Positions 24,871 through 45,340 of a DNA stretch of 64,000 bases are shown here, in pieces. Every line of letters begins with the position of its first letter. Positions within the stretch are counted from its first letter, which is position 1. Below the pieces are notes generated by a model. That model saw only the letters and a list, made by a program, of their open reading frames with translations. It was not told where the DNA came from and searched no databases. The DNA is from Setaria digitata (lineage: Eukaryota; Nematoda; Chromadorea; Rhabditida; Setariidae): contig RCAB01000077.1 in the NCBI GenBank assembly GCA_003640385.1, forward strand, positions 1-64,000, written 5' to 3'. Made by a program: the position numbers and the translations under genes.

Positions 24871-27800
24871 GTAGTAAAGTTGATTTTGAATGTTTACTGT
24901 GCCTAAAAAATGTTGCAATGTCATACATTTCCGCTAGCTTCTTAAAGACTTTCCTTTGAATCTCATATGAAATCATACAAATTACTAGATGAGTCAAAAA
25001 TCTGAGAATTTCATCAAAAGTCTAAAGAGTGAAATCCAACTTCAATTAGCTTGATTTTCATTTTTAATCAAGTCAATAAGCGGTGCCTTCTAGATATCAT
25101 TATGCATAATTTTTCTTTGTACAGTTAGTGATTTAATGAAGGGGATGGAAAGCCTACGGTTAGCACCTTTTTTGGTGTGAAGAGATGATAGTATTCAGGG
25201 AATCAATTGGCTTTTGAATTAAATGGCTTCTTACTTATATCTGCTTTCATCGGCGAAAGGCACTGCTAGTTTAAAAATTCTGTGGCAGAATCCTGAAATT
25301 TTAAAATGTTGTCATCATGGTTTCCAGTTCCAGAAGTAATAGAGAAAAGCAAGGTAATGTCAAAGGTTAAATTTCTAAATGAATAGATGATGGCAATTTT
25401 AGAAATATCCAATCGACTCAAGTCATCACTGAGTTTTTAAATAGATTTGCTAGTTTGTTCTAGCTCTTATCCAATTACTATGTGACATTTACTCTCAAAA
25501 AAATTTAAATTTCTCCAATAAATTTGTTCCGCAATAAGAAGAAATATTATCACAGAATGAGTGGTGCCAAACACACACATTTAAAAAATTGAATTTTAGT
25601 TCAAAAATTAAGTAATCGTCTCAATTTATCCAAAAGTGGCAACTTCGAAATTTCAAATTAACTTACCCAAAAAGATAACCCAGAATGAGAAGGGATAATG
25701 GGATTCAGACTAGCTAACTCTGGAACATTCCCCTGCGCTTTATTCCTTACGGTTTGGTTAACACCAAAGCTTCCTCCTAGCCAAAACAACCGCTTTTATA
25801 TGTTTGTGTCGACGGCGGGGACCGTGAGTGGGCGTAGGTGTGTGGGCGTATCATGTGTGGGCATATTCACGGACTGAGTGTTCACATGTGCATTTTGTGT
25901 TTCGGTCATTTATAACGAAAAGGTTGGGTCAGAAAGTATCCAAAGGGACAGGTGCGCGACATGGGGTGCTTGTTTGGACTTAGGAGTGTTTTGAGCATTT
26001 GTTTATGTCTAGCTCTTGAGATAGTTAGTATCTAGTTACTAGACTTACTGATAATTTGAATGAATTCCTTTTTTCGAATGTTCAACTTTCTATAGTCTAA
26101 TTTAACAGCAGTGTATAGCAAGGCTATCTTAAAGCTTGGACATCACAGGCTCGTATTAGAATGAGATTGAAAATTACCGTGTAATACAAACAAATCAAAG
26201 AAATAAAGTTGTATCATAAAAGTAGAATTGCCTTATTAATTAATCTTTAACTGCAGATGAAGCAAGAGAAGTCTTCAGAAATAAACTAAATAATTTAAAG
26301 AATATTTTTAGTCAAATTGTTAAATTCTAATTTCTTTAACACTAACTCTCTTAATCAGAATTTTTGCGATAACACATATGGATAAGCATAATGAGTGAAA
26401 GAATGATGCAGATATTGTGAAGACACATTTTTAGTGGTAAATTTAGTAAAGCATTAATTAAAAGTAATCACTTAATTAATGAAAGTGAAGTATCTATCCA
26501 TTAGATATAAGCTGATAAAAATCTAAAACAATCAATCTAAGACTAAGGGGAGGACACATGCCGCAAATGCTGAAACATAAATGCACGAGGACAGAGCCAC
26601 CGTTGGCATATGTTGAACATTCAAATTAAATTCTCATTTTGCTTCTTTGCTGCTTGCCAATTATTGCTGAAATATGAATTTTGAACAGATTTCATTTCAC
26701 TTTTTCAAATTTGTCATACCATCTGGCGAATTTTTTATTTAAAGCAATCTGCTCGATGAATGAATGCATTGCAAGTGTGTATCTTTGCGTCGCTTTGTCG
26801 TCGTAGGATTTGTCGCGCTCCGTAAGTTAACTGATAAGCTGATAGATTGTAATTCTTATTAGAAAAGAAATTTGGAAGCTTACTAGATTATCAAACTTCC
26901 CTCCCTTACTCTGTACCCTTCCTGGTTTTGATTACTTTGTGAACAACAGTCAATTCCATTATTAATTTTTTTTTTTAAGCAACTCAAGCGATAAGTGGAA
27001 AAAAGCAAGATTAGTCTCACGTTGAACTTATTAGTTCCACTTAAATTTAAGTACAATCTGCAAGAAGGGTTGAAATTCGATGGAGTTATAATCAGATAAA
27101 ACTAAAAATCATCTAATTTTTATGAAAAGAAATTTCCAAATATTTTAAAATGCAAGATTTGAAATAAATTATTGAACTTTATTAACTTTGTGATAATCTA
27201 ATTCCCGTCATTACGACCGTTGTGATTATTATGATAAATGCGATGGTGCTTATCTCTCCCAGTAATTCTTATTATCCATCTATGAATTTAATGAGCGGTC
27301 AATGCGCAAGAAGTTTGAAGTTACAGATTCTTCAATACTTCATTACTGCCTATAGCTCAAAATTAATTTCACCCAAAGATTATGCTGGTATAATTAAACT
27401 TTGCTCTGTAATTTAAAGCTAATGACAACGCAATGCTTCACGTATCACGTTCACTGTAGCAGTATTTGAAAATTTTTAAGCTTGAAATTATCCATTGCTT
27501 TTTCGCTATGTCTAAGGGTGATATGCTTGTCTCTGCAATCACCATATCATTGTTATGAGTATTATCACCGCGCTAATAATAATAATTTGTAGTAGTTATC
27601 TTCAGTACTAGCCAATGTAACGATAATTTTTTTATAATTATAATCATATAGTGTAAATGTAAATGTTACCATCATTATCGTCTCTTACTTCAGAATACAG
27701 TGGGACATAAATTTTGTCTCATACGTTCCCACTTTTTGCACCCTTTTCCGTTAATTTAATCGACTTGTTGCAAAGCAGTATGCGATAACTTTTCTTCATC

Positions 27801-30207
27801 TTTATTGCCTATCATTTTCACATTTTATTCTCGTCTATATAACTCACGCAACTTCGTAACTTCCACGTCCTTCCGTAACATCTAACGTAACCATTTCACT
27901 TTTCAACAACATAGACTGCTCAATAGGTCGTGACTTATATTTCAAACCCTTTCCTTTCCTTTCTTTTCTTTTAGAGTTGCCGTTCAGATAGTAACAAGAA
28001 AGTCACCGTCGTCCAAAGAAGTTATCGTCACACAAGAGCAGTAATTTGACATTTAGTAAAATCAGAGAGGTCAATGAGGTCATCTGATCCATCGTTTACT
28101 GTAGTACAGAAGATGATCACGATGCAATAATTAGGCTGTTATAAGCAATTCAGAATTAAAAAGGTCATCGAGGCCATTCGACAGATTGCTAGTGCAGTAC
28201 AAAAAATAATTACAATGTCAATTATTGAACTGTTTTAATAATTACAATTAATTGAAGAACAGAAAGGTCACTTATCGACTGTTTAGATTTTTAGACATAG
28301 TCTAATCAGTTACGATCAAAGTTGTTCTAACCTACCGTTCTATTATAGTTTGACTGTAACTTTTAGTCATACTTCCTACCGTACTGCGATACTGCCTGAC
28401 TACCATCGCTCCCATTGTTTGTCACAATTTTGTGTAGAAATGTTTACTTAAAGTAATCGAACATTTACCCACCTACCACAATATCATGTGATTTTGTTTC
28501 CCAAGTGTTTCTTTTCCGTCTGAGCCATAGAAAATTTTTTTTCTGAACTTTGCTGCAACATGAACCAGCCATGCTCGATGACGAGAATTCAGTAGGCTAA
28601 GTTGTTTAAGGTTGAATGTGACACTAACCAACCGCCAACATTTTATCGGTTAAGCATTCGGCTTACCATTTAGCAAAAATATAACTTTCTCAATAATGGC
28701 ATCTCTAACGAGATTTATGGCCCAAATAAAAGCTCGATCTCTTCCGTCTTCCCTTCCATGTTTAAAATTACATCGGCTGCTTTCCTTCTCCATCAAAAAC
28801 GAACTCTTCTCTGAAATATCAAATCGAATATTCAGTGAAAATATCCATGAGGAAAAACTTTATGACGTTAAATGCTAGCAAATGCGCCATTTACGACAAT
28901 TCCAGATCGGGATGTTTTTATCGTTTGGTTAGTTCTGTGAAAGATATCACTGAGAGACCACTGGGGAGGTAAGAAATAAATAATATTTCTGAACAGGGAT
29001 GGAAATCCCAAAAAACGGGCAGAGGAGGAAGTTGATGGCTAAAGTTGAGTGTCACATGTACATGTCCTCCAAATCTCTTTTCTTGGAACATCTGCTCAAC
29101 TCTCAATACATACGACGGGTAAAGACCGCGGGAGAGGTGGAGGAGGAATATCTTTAAGCAGTCCCTAGTCGCTTGTGATGATGCTCACCAGCTGCCGGCC
29201 GCATCATACCGCAATTGAGTCTTTCAGTTCATTCATTTATTTCTGTTTCAGACGAATTTCCACCACTTTTCTTCGCCACTCCAATGGATTGTGCGAAATT
29301 CAAATACTTTTTTTAAAGAGAAAAATATTGAAAAGAGTTCTGTCTTATTAGCTTCTAAAAAACAACACGACTTAACTGCCTCGAATCGAAATTTATGCGT
29401 CATTAAGGAAAAGTTCACATAGCCTGGTGAACTCGCTGATTTGATTGAATTTCTGTTTAATTTTAGGCTATTTCGTTCATTCTTTGCTGTTCATTACAGC
29501 AAGAATCATTTAATAAAAGTTATCTACTAAGATACCCCTCTATGTCTAACTAACTAGTGATAAAGTTGAATGTTTAAATTAAAAAAATTCCTTCAACTAT
29601 GTGCATATTTGGTAGGAAAATTTTTAAAATTCATTTCTGACCAAATTCAGAAAAAGAATGCATAGACGTTGAAACCTTTCCAAAAATTACTTAGCACGTT
29701 ATGTTCCATCTTACCAAGAGAATAATTCAAAACAAAAATTAATGAAGTAAAAGTTTTACAAAAAAGCAGGAGGGAATGACAATTCGTGGAAAAAGGCTGT
29801 TCAGCGAAATGTTTTTTTTTATAAAGTTTGACAAATGAGTGCAAAAGTTTTCCCCATTTTCGCTGAATTTGAACTTTCTCTTCGAAATAGTTTAGTTTAC
29901 AGTTTGTTAATTGGATATTGAAGCCGTATTGTTATGTTTTTTTATTAGAAATTTTTCGAGTTTTAAACTAACGTGGGAATATCTGGAAGAGAATTTCATG
30001 GACAGTATGGAAAGCTAGCTATGATTAGATATCAGTGGTATGACCGTGCTTAAGTAAGGGTTAGGTATAGTTAAAAGCAGTTTGTGCAATATATAGGCCT
30101 GGCGTTAAGGTATTTTAACGACTGGTCGAGAAATTTACTTCATGCTAAAAGCACCATTCAAGGAGAATATACACACTTGTCACCAGCCATATATTATAAT
30201 TAACTTC

Positions 30208-30318
30208 TAATAATTAACTTTCTTCTTATAAAGTTTCATTTTTCACGTGTTTTACCCAGACNAGTAATAATTAACTTTCTTCTTATAAAGTTTCATTTTT
30301 CACGTGTTTTACCCAGAC
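30208..30318. repeat. 54-bp direct duplication around a single N
   Basis: The block 30208-30261 recurs at 30265-30318 with no visible difference. The copies meet at the N at 30262. It is the third such junction in the window. Confidence 0.9.
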
Positions 30319-30839
30319 ATGCAGAAAACACTTACTTTTGGCGCAACATTAGTACAATCCAAAAAAAAAAACAATGAATTTTAGCTATGTTTAGGTAGAG
30401 GAAATAGAGAGGAGAAGGAGCAGAAGTCGAATCAATCTATACTTGAAGACAGAGGAGAGTTAAAGTTGGGAAAAGGATCGGTCTGTAAGTAAGGTCGAGG
30501 GACAGGATCGACCCGTCCTTGAGAGGGATAAGTTGCGGTTGCTTTTGGAATGGAAGGAAGAAAATTGGTGAGGAAGCAGGTGGCAGTTACCGTAGTTGCT
30601 ACTTATAAGAGTTAGACTTGTAATGTTATCCCAATTGAGAGTAAAGGGATATGAGAGAGGAAGAGAGAAAGAGAGGGAGAAAGAGGAAGTAGTTGTGGCC
30701 AAATCCAATGCGGAAAGTTGATGAAGCAAAGAGCAGTTGCAGCCTAAAGGTCAAGAAATAGTGAGCCTGAAAGTCAGGAAGTTAGGGGAGGGAGTGCTTC
30801 TAATCTAGCGGCTTCCTTTGAAAGAAGTTTGAGGATGAC

Positions 30840-31490
30840 GAAGGAGTGGGTGTGAGGAATGGAAGGCAAGCAGAAACTACACTCTTCATTGAGATACTGC
30901 CACCACGGAAAGGCGGGGGGAGGAGGCGGGAGAAGTTACGCCCCTCATCGGGACATTCCCACCACGGAAAGTCGGGGGAGGTTGCGGAGGTGGAGGAAAA
31001 CAGACAAGCTACATGGCTATACTGGAAAAGTAGCAAGGGATGCTTGCTTCCATTCTTCGCTTCCTTCGTCGCTGACACACGCGCCACGGATACTTCACTT
31101 CCGAGTTCCTTCGACGGACAGGCTGACAGACAGACCACGCACACACAGATACCACGGACAGACAGACAGACAAAGACAGACGACGGACGACCAACGGAGG
31201 AACCGACCGGACGGACAAACAGACATACTTTATGGACCATCTGCGGGTAGTATGTGTTGCCTTGGTTCCCTCCATGTGATGAAGGTAACTGTCACTGGAG
31301 AAGCTTTGTTCGGCGAGAGCCTTCTGATGGACGAGAAGGGAATGTGTCTTCCTTTGTTGCCGTTGTTTGTTTCCGTTTCATCACGTTTGAGCGCTGGATC
31401 CACTTGTGATTCATGCTTATCGTATCGTTTCACTCTGTCGTCCCTGCAGCACCACTTCGTTTGCTTTCTGCTACTTATCGCAAACCTCTC
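30840..31490. promoter_or_regulatory. GC-rich tract upstream of the zinc-finger gene
   Basis: This stretch is clearly richer in G and C than its surroundings. It holds a near-repeat of ccaccacggaaag (30900 and 30959) with following G-runs, and an imperfect ACAGACAG run (31120-31220). Few stop codons occur, so five or more overlapping frames stay open on both strands, including one of 275 codons (30859-31686). It ends at the first recognised exon of the MYT1-type gene. A promoter or 5' leader is the most economical reading. Confidence 0.4.
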
Positions 31491-31498
31491 CTTCAGGA

Positions 31499-39346
<7,848 letters not shown>

Positions 39347-40378
39347 ATTAAACCGATCATTTTGTTGACATTTTCCCATCACTTTTACCATTTCAATTCT
39401 AGTTAGCATTAGTTTTACTGTTATATGAAACTAGACCAACTGTTCATTGATGACACAAATCTATCCAATTGTTGACATCGTTTTAACTCTGTTTGTTTGT
39501 TTACTTCCATCATTTTCCACTCCCGAAGCAGCACCATCTTCATTTTATGTTACCACACACCTTTTTGAATAATTGCGTAGAAAGAGATTGACATTGATTT
39601 TTTTTTCTCCAAGAAAGTTTAATTGTCGTTGTTTCAAGTTGTTTGAAATCTGTCTAAACTCAAGTATTTTCGAGTTAAAATTCAAATTCTTTTTTATCAA
39701 GCGATCTGAAAGATGCTACACTTTGCTGAAATTCGAATAATTTCGTGGCTTTTTTGGTGAGTCATACAGGATGTAATTGGTAATTTAGATTTTTTTTTAG
39801 ATTTCAACAGCGACAGATGGTCAGATTAGGCTGCTTTTAGATGAAAACTTCTCTTCCTGTAAAGATCGAAAATGGAAAAAATATCTATCTGAAATCTAGA
39901 TATTTTCAGAAAACACTCGGTTGCTAGCTCTTTTATAAATACACATTGTTATAGATATACAGAAAATTTTCCTATGCTGGCTATCATTTTGGGATCAGTT
40001 ACAGAGAAATAATAAATAAGCGAATATCGCTTTTATTTGATAGGCTTACATAATTATGCAAGTTTTTTTTCCATATGTGTTAAAGTCCATAGATCTCGTT
40101 GAAGAACAGATTTGTTATCTTTTTGTCAACCTTTCTTGATATTGCTTTTATGATTATGAATTCTGCATTTTAAAATTTCCCAGTGTAGCAATATTGATTC
40201 TGTAAAAGTAATGCTGAAATTTAATCTTTATTGTGGTCTTTGCAACTTAATTTTCAGGTATCAAGCGTTACTTTTGCTTTCTTTTTCATAAACTTTTGTC
40301 TTCCACTTTTCTATTACCATTAAACAGTTCATTGATGGTTATTTCTAAATATCCTGAAAGAAAGCTTCCGATATCCTT

Positions 40379-40411
<33 letters not shown>

Positions 40412-42891
40412 TTAGGCCATAACTTCAAGCGGACAATTGGATTTCGTGTGAGATATATTGATATGATGGTGGTGGCGACCAGTATGTCTATTTGATGGGC
40501 CAGAAGAGAGAGGGGTTGACAATGTTCTTTACATTTGTAATCTATCTGTTCATTTCTTTCTCTTTTTTTTTTTCAGTTTTTTTAACTGTCCAATGATTTC
40601 TTTTCCTTATTTCCGTATATTTTTCCTTCCAGGAAGCAGCGCATTTTCAATCACTCCCTTTAAAATATTTGAATTATTTTTTTTTTTTTTTGTTTAATTT
40701 CTCATCCAATGATATCCATTCCAGTCATCATCTCCGTATTACATCTCTTCTTTTTGACATGCTTTCTTTTTCATGCTCTTATTGCATTTTTTTTTATTCT
40801 ACTTCATTTACACAAATGGAGCTTTTTTTTTTTACAAAAAAATTTATCCATATGAAATATGATGTTTGGAGAGAAAGAGAGAGAGAGAGAAGAAAAATGT
40901 TGAAAAGGAGATACGGATGTTGAGGAGGTTATCATTCATTTATTTCTAAAATAATATTTTCCTCCCCTTCCATTTTCTTCGCATTTTGTTTTGTTCACCA
41001 ATCATTGAAATGAATATCTCATCTATGTTCGCTATTTTCTTTCGTTTTATTTTAATTTAATTTCGTTTTTTTCTTTCATTTCAAGAAAGCGAAATTTTTT
41101 ACACTCACTTTCTTCTCACTTCATTTTTCTTCCTAAACAAAGGAAATAAAAACGAGGAATTAAACTATTTCTGTTTGACTAGAAACGAGAAGAACTGGGG
41201 AGGGGGATGAAGGAAGAGATATGAGAAGCACAAAAAAAGTGAAAGCGAATTTGTTGAAGTGCATTCTACCGTATAGCCGCAAACTAATTGTTCTACTTTT
41301 TTGATTTTTTCGATTTCTCACTTTTAAAGACTGTCAGATTCCTAGAAAATAATCTTTTAAATTTTTTATGTACTCACTTAAATAATTCTTTACTGAGTGG
41401 TAATTCCTTGGGACTACTGGCTAAATTATCTAAGTGTGTTTTCTCTGTTCAATGGTACTATGAAGTAAAGTTCCTAAGTGTAGCTGGGTACGGTAACCGA
41501 AGTTTGTGAAGTGTATTTTAGGGTGTGTCTGTGTGACCAATCATCGAGTGTGAAATTATAGATGGAGAGTGGAAACGAAAGAAAGGCTTAAAGGATTGCA
41601 AAAAGAAGGGCGAGAGAAGTTACTTCACTAATTCAATTCAATTCAGCTAAACTTCCATCAAATATTGCATTCCAGAACTTCAAGCAAAGGTATACTGTGG
41701 TTTGGTTTCCAACTAATTTCTTTCTTTTTCGAAAAAAGCGCAATAGTCTTTTACCACATAGATTCAATGAATCATTCGTATTGCTTACAGTTTAATTCTT
41801 ACACCCCTTGCCTGTTGACCTTTAGAAGAAAAATTCGATAAATAACTTCGCAACAAATTTTATTTGCCACCCATGTACTCGGAAAACTTGCATGATGCAC
41901 ACGCAACAGTTCCCATTCACTTCAACAATGTTATTATTTCATCATACGTTGTTCTTGTCCGATTTTGAATAATTTTTATTCGATTATGAAAATTCATTAA
42001 TTCTTAATGTGTGTGTTTTTTTGTTTCCTTGTAAAACATATCAGTTTCAAATGTCTTATATTGATGCACATGTATAAGGGTGCTTTTTTTGTTTCTCTTT
42101 TTTGACTTGTTTTTAGGTGAACTGTTTTACCAAAATGTAATCTCTTTATCGCACTGCTGTGTGCACAGCATTAATGTAATCTTTGTTGTTTCTTTCTTTC
42201 CATTTCTTCAAACAAAAAAACCATTACAATTTTTATATAAAATATTCTCTTTTCTTTATTTTATAAATACATACAATTTGTGTTTTTTCGATATGTATTA
42301 ATTTTCGTTGTTTATTCGTACTGCACTTAATACATGAATGAGAATTTGGAATAAAGTTATATGTAAATATATGTTGTTGAATTGAAATTGACCGAAAATT
42401 AAATTAATATGTAAAGGAAGGTTATATAGCTGTAAAATTAGCTTTTGGTCCGATTATAATACGTCGCATAAATTATTAATTGGTCATGAAGATCAGTAAT
42501 AAGGTATGAATTGTGGAGTTGTTGTAGTAAGGTAAGTTTCAAATTAAAGGTCGTACATTTACACCGACCTTCCTTGTGGAGTCTGTTCTCTTACGCGTGT
42601 ATATTCATTATGTTATGTATCGCAAATGCATGGTTGGATGACGTAAAACTTAATTATTGGCTCATTTGGGAAGAGCACTGATGTGAATGAGTATGGCTTT
42701 CCAAATATATATGTATATGTCTGTGTTTGCCAAAGGAGGTCGTTGGGTCGTAGCCACAAATAGGCAGGCAAGCTCAGATTGAATTAGACCGCTGCACAGC
42801 TGTTACCATATTGAAGGAAGAAAAGGATGAAGTTATTAGTAATTTTTGACTCGGTCGGTTCCCACACATACCAATGATTGATAGTGGTAGT

Positions 42892-42950
42892 TTCGAGAGT
42901 GAAAAAGGGAAAATTGCAAGGAATGCAATTTTCCCCTTTTCACTCTCGAA
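42892..42950. repeat. 27-bp fold-back palindrome with 5-base loop
   Basis: Arm 42892-42918 pairs with 42924-42950 at 26 of 27 positions (A42906 faces C42936), leaving the loop 42919-42923. It is the strongest hairpin I found in the window. Read as minus-strand RNA, the single mismatch becomes a U-G wobble. No terminal repeat or target-site duplication is obvious around it. Confidence 0.88.
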
Positions 42951-45179
42951 GGTGGTTTTATTTCTGCAAAATTACCGAAAAAAAAGAAATCAGTCTTTGC
43001 AGGGGGTATTGGTGGTATCCTACTTCATCAATGAGTGTGGATTAAAAATAAAAAGAGTTCGAATTAATGGTCTCGATATGTGACAGAGAATTTGAGGTGG
43101 AAGAGGGAAAAGAGAGGAAAGGCTTGGTGGCTTGATCAAGATAAATGGGTTGTAAAAATTAGAATTTCAGGATGGAAAAACAACATAGAAGTGTTGAAAA
43201 CTTAATAATTACAGTTCAGAAAGGTCGAACTACAGTGATAGTTCTCCCTCATACAAATATATTCTATTTTCTTCAGCTTTAGCCTAAATTTATTTAGAAA
43301 TCACTAAAGTGTCTGTTCGATGGAAAGTAATTTTGCGGTCTTTTCTTTTTTTTCCTCGCTAGACTTGAAAATTCTGAAGAGTGATAAGTAGTAGTAATAA
43401 TAGTAATAGTTGGCCATAGTAAGCAAGCACCTGGCACACGCATCATTGATGGCGTTGAGGACATTATAATATGAACGGACCGACCATCTGCCCCTTCTTC
43501 CTCGGAAACCAAATTCTATCCAAAATAACATACATCAAAATGAGCTTTTTTTCTTTTTATTTCTTTTTGTCTCAGGAAATCAACAGCCAAAAAGGAAGAA
43601 AAAATAGCTATCTGCAATTTTGAATTTACTAGGGCTTGATTTATGGAAATATTGTCGTGCACGATAAGTGAGAAGTAACAGTTTAGTGAGTGAGAAGTAG
43701 TTAGACGAAAAGTTTGGTAAGCGGAAAGTAACATGAAGTGCGGAATGTTTCACGGTGAGACTAAAATTTGCTTTCAAGAAACACTATCACATATTTTGCG
43801 GCACAGAGAGTAGTTTCGTTCCTCTTCGTAAGAGTGATATGAGTATCACTATCTCGAGTCGTAATTTCGAGTATGGCTTGCATGCGAGTGACAAATGGAA
43901 AATTTCTTGAAATGTATTCTTTCTTTGCAACAAATAAGTTATAATTAATTGAAGTGCATACAGATGTGCACATAGCGATGTGTGTCAAATGTCACGCAAG
44001 GTATTTATTTCGCTAGCAGGTAAAATGACCGTAATCCAAGAATGAAGAAATATTGTGGTAAGAATGCCAAATGAATTGATGGATGAAATTAAGTTGCACA
44101 TGATATTCCGTATACTTCCGTGATTGAAGATAGTTTAGGACACTTTCAAATTATTACTTTTTCTTGAGAACGTATCATTAAGATATCCGATTCACATTTA
44201 TGATTGTATAAAAATGGATGTAATATTCTGATAGGTTAACTTTCATTTAACTTCTTAACTTCACATTTTTTGCTGCTAGTCTCTCTCAACTCTCTTGGGG
44301 TTTACCAAAAGTCAAGAATTTACACCTTTACTAAATTCTGTAGAAAAAAAAAAAAAAAGAAAATAAAATTAGCAAATAAATAAAAGCAGAAAGAACGAGC
44401 TACAAAATGCTTTTTTTATGACTGCGAAAGGTTTTAATAAGACGAAAAAAATTATAAATCCCAAAGGATAACTTCGGAGAAAAGAATGTCTCATACAAGT
44501 ATATGGAAATGAGAAAAGTTAATGAAAAATTTTGATGCAAAACAAAATGGTTAAATGCAATTATCAAACATGAAATGTATTATCTGTTTCTTATTAATTT
44601 TCTTGCACTCAGCGCTTTCCTATCTTACAAAGATCGCGAAACGATCACCATTTTTGCTATTTTTCCTTTTTGAAAAAAAAAAAAGGAAATGAAAAGCCAT
44701 TTCACAATTATTCTTCAAAATTTTTAAGATGCCAAAAAGAAAAAAGAAAATGCAATCCATCAAGCTTCTATTATTGATCATCTTCTTAATTGTTAAGTAG
44801 TTTTTTTTGAGTGGATTCTTGGCGATACCTTCTTGAAGAAGTTTTTGATGGAGAGGATGTGATGCAACAGCACCTGTTCCACTATCTGCAATCAACAGCG
44901 AAAAAAAAAGAAAAAAAAAAAAACGAAAAAAAGCGCCTAAACAAGCTGTTGAAATTTTTGGATATTTATCAATTAATTATGATTATTATGCATGGCTGAG
45001 TTTTCTTACCATGTTTGAAATGCTTTCTCGAAATATTTCAAATTAAAACTAAAAAAGAAATGCAAAATATTCGAATTTTGTCTTTTTAAAAAAGAAAACT
45101 GTGTGATATTTCTTCATTTATGGAAAGCTCAATTTATCTTTCTCCTAATAATCGTTATGAATTTAAACACATTATGGGA

Positions 45180-45340
45180 AAAAGTAACTTATTGTTATTT
45201 ATCGTTATTATTGTTGTGGCTATTATTTCTATTAATGTTGCGTTGCTGCCGTATTTTTCTACCAATTGCTATTTGTGTGGCTACTGTTGCTACTGTTGTT
45301 GTTTTGTTACTTACTATTGTTATTGTTGTAATATGACATA
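45180..45340. repeat. Degenerate TTG/TTA trinucleotide tract
   Basis: Imperfect gttatt, gttgct and tgttgt steps give Val/Leu/Ile-rich and Cys/Tyr-rich open frames (45103-45350) without start or splice context. It is best read as a decayed microsatellite. Confidence 0.65.

Larger units (their letters stand above)
18621..31490. other. Long gene-poor region, no gene seen
   Basis: About 12.9 kb contains no supported exon on either strand. It holds the duplications at 23204-23418 and 30208-30318, a degenerate GAT tract (24541-24870), short CT and GAAA microsatellites (21246-21262, 21958-21982), and three patches richer in G and C (about 25800-25990, 29110-29210 and 30840-31250). The next gene on its right is a developmental zinc-finger factor, so distal control elements are plausible. 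None can be demonstrated from one sequence. Confidence 0.55.

Noticed and set aside
24668..24997. 109-residue minus-strand frame over the GAT tract
   Set aside because: The His/Ile/Ser-rich sequence reflects trinucleotide repeats, and no start context or splice partner is present.
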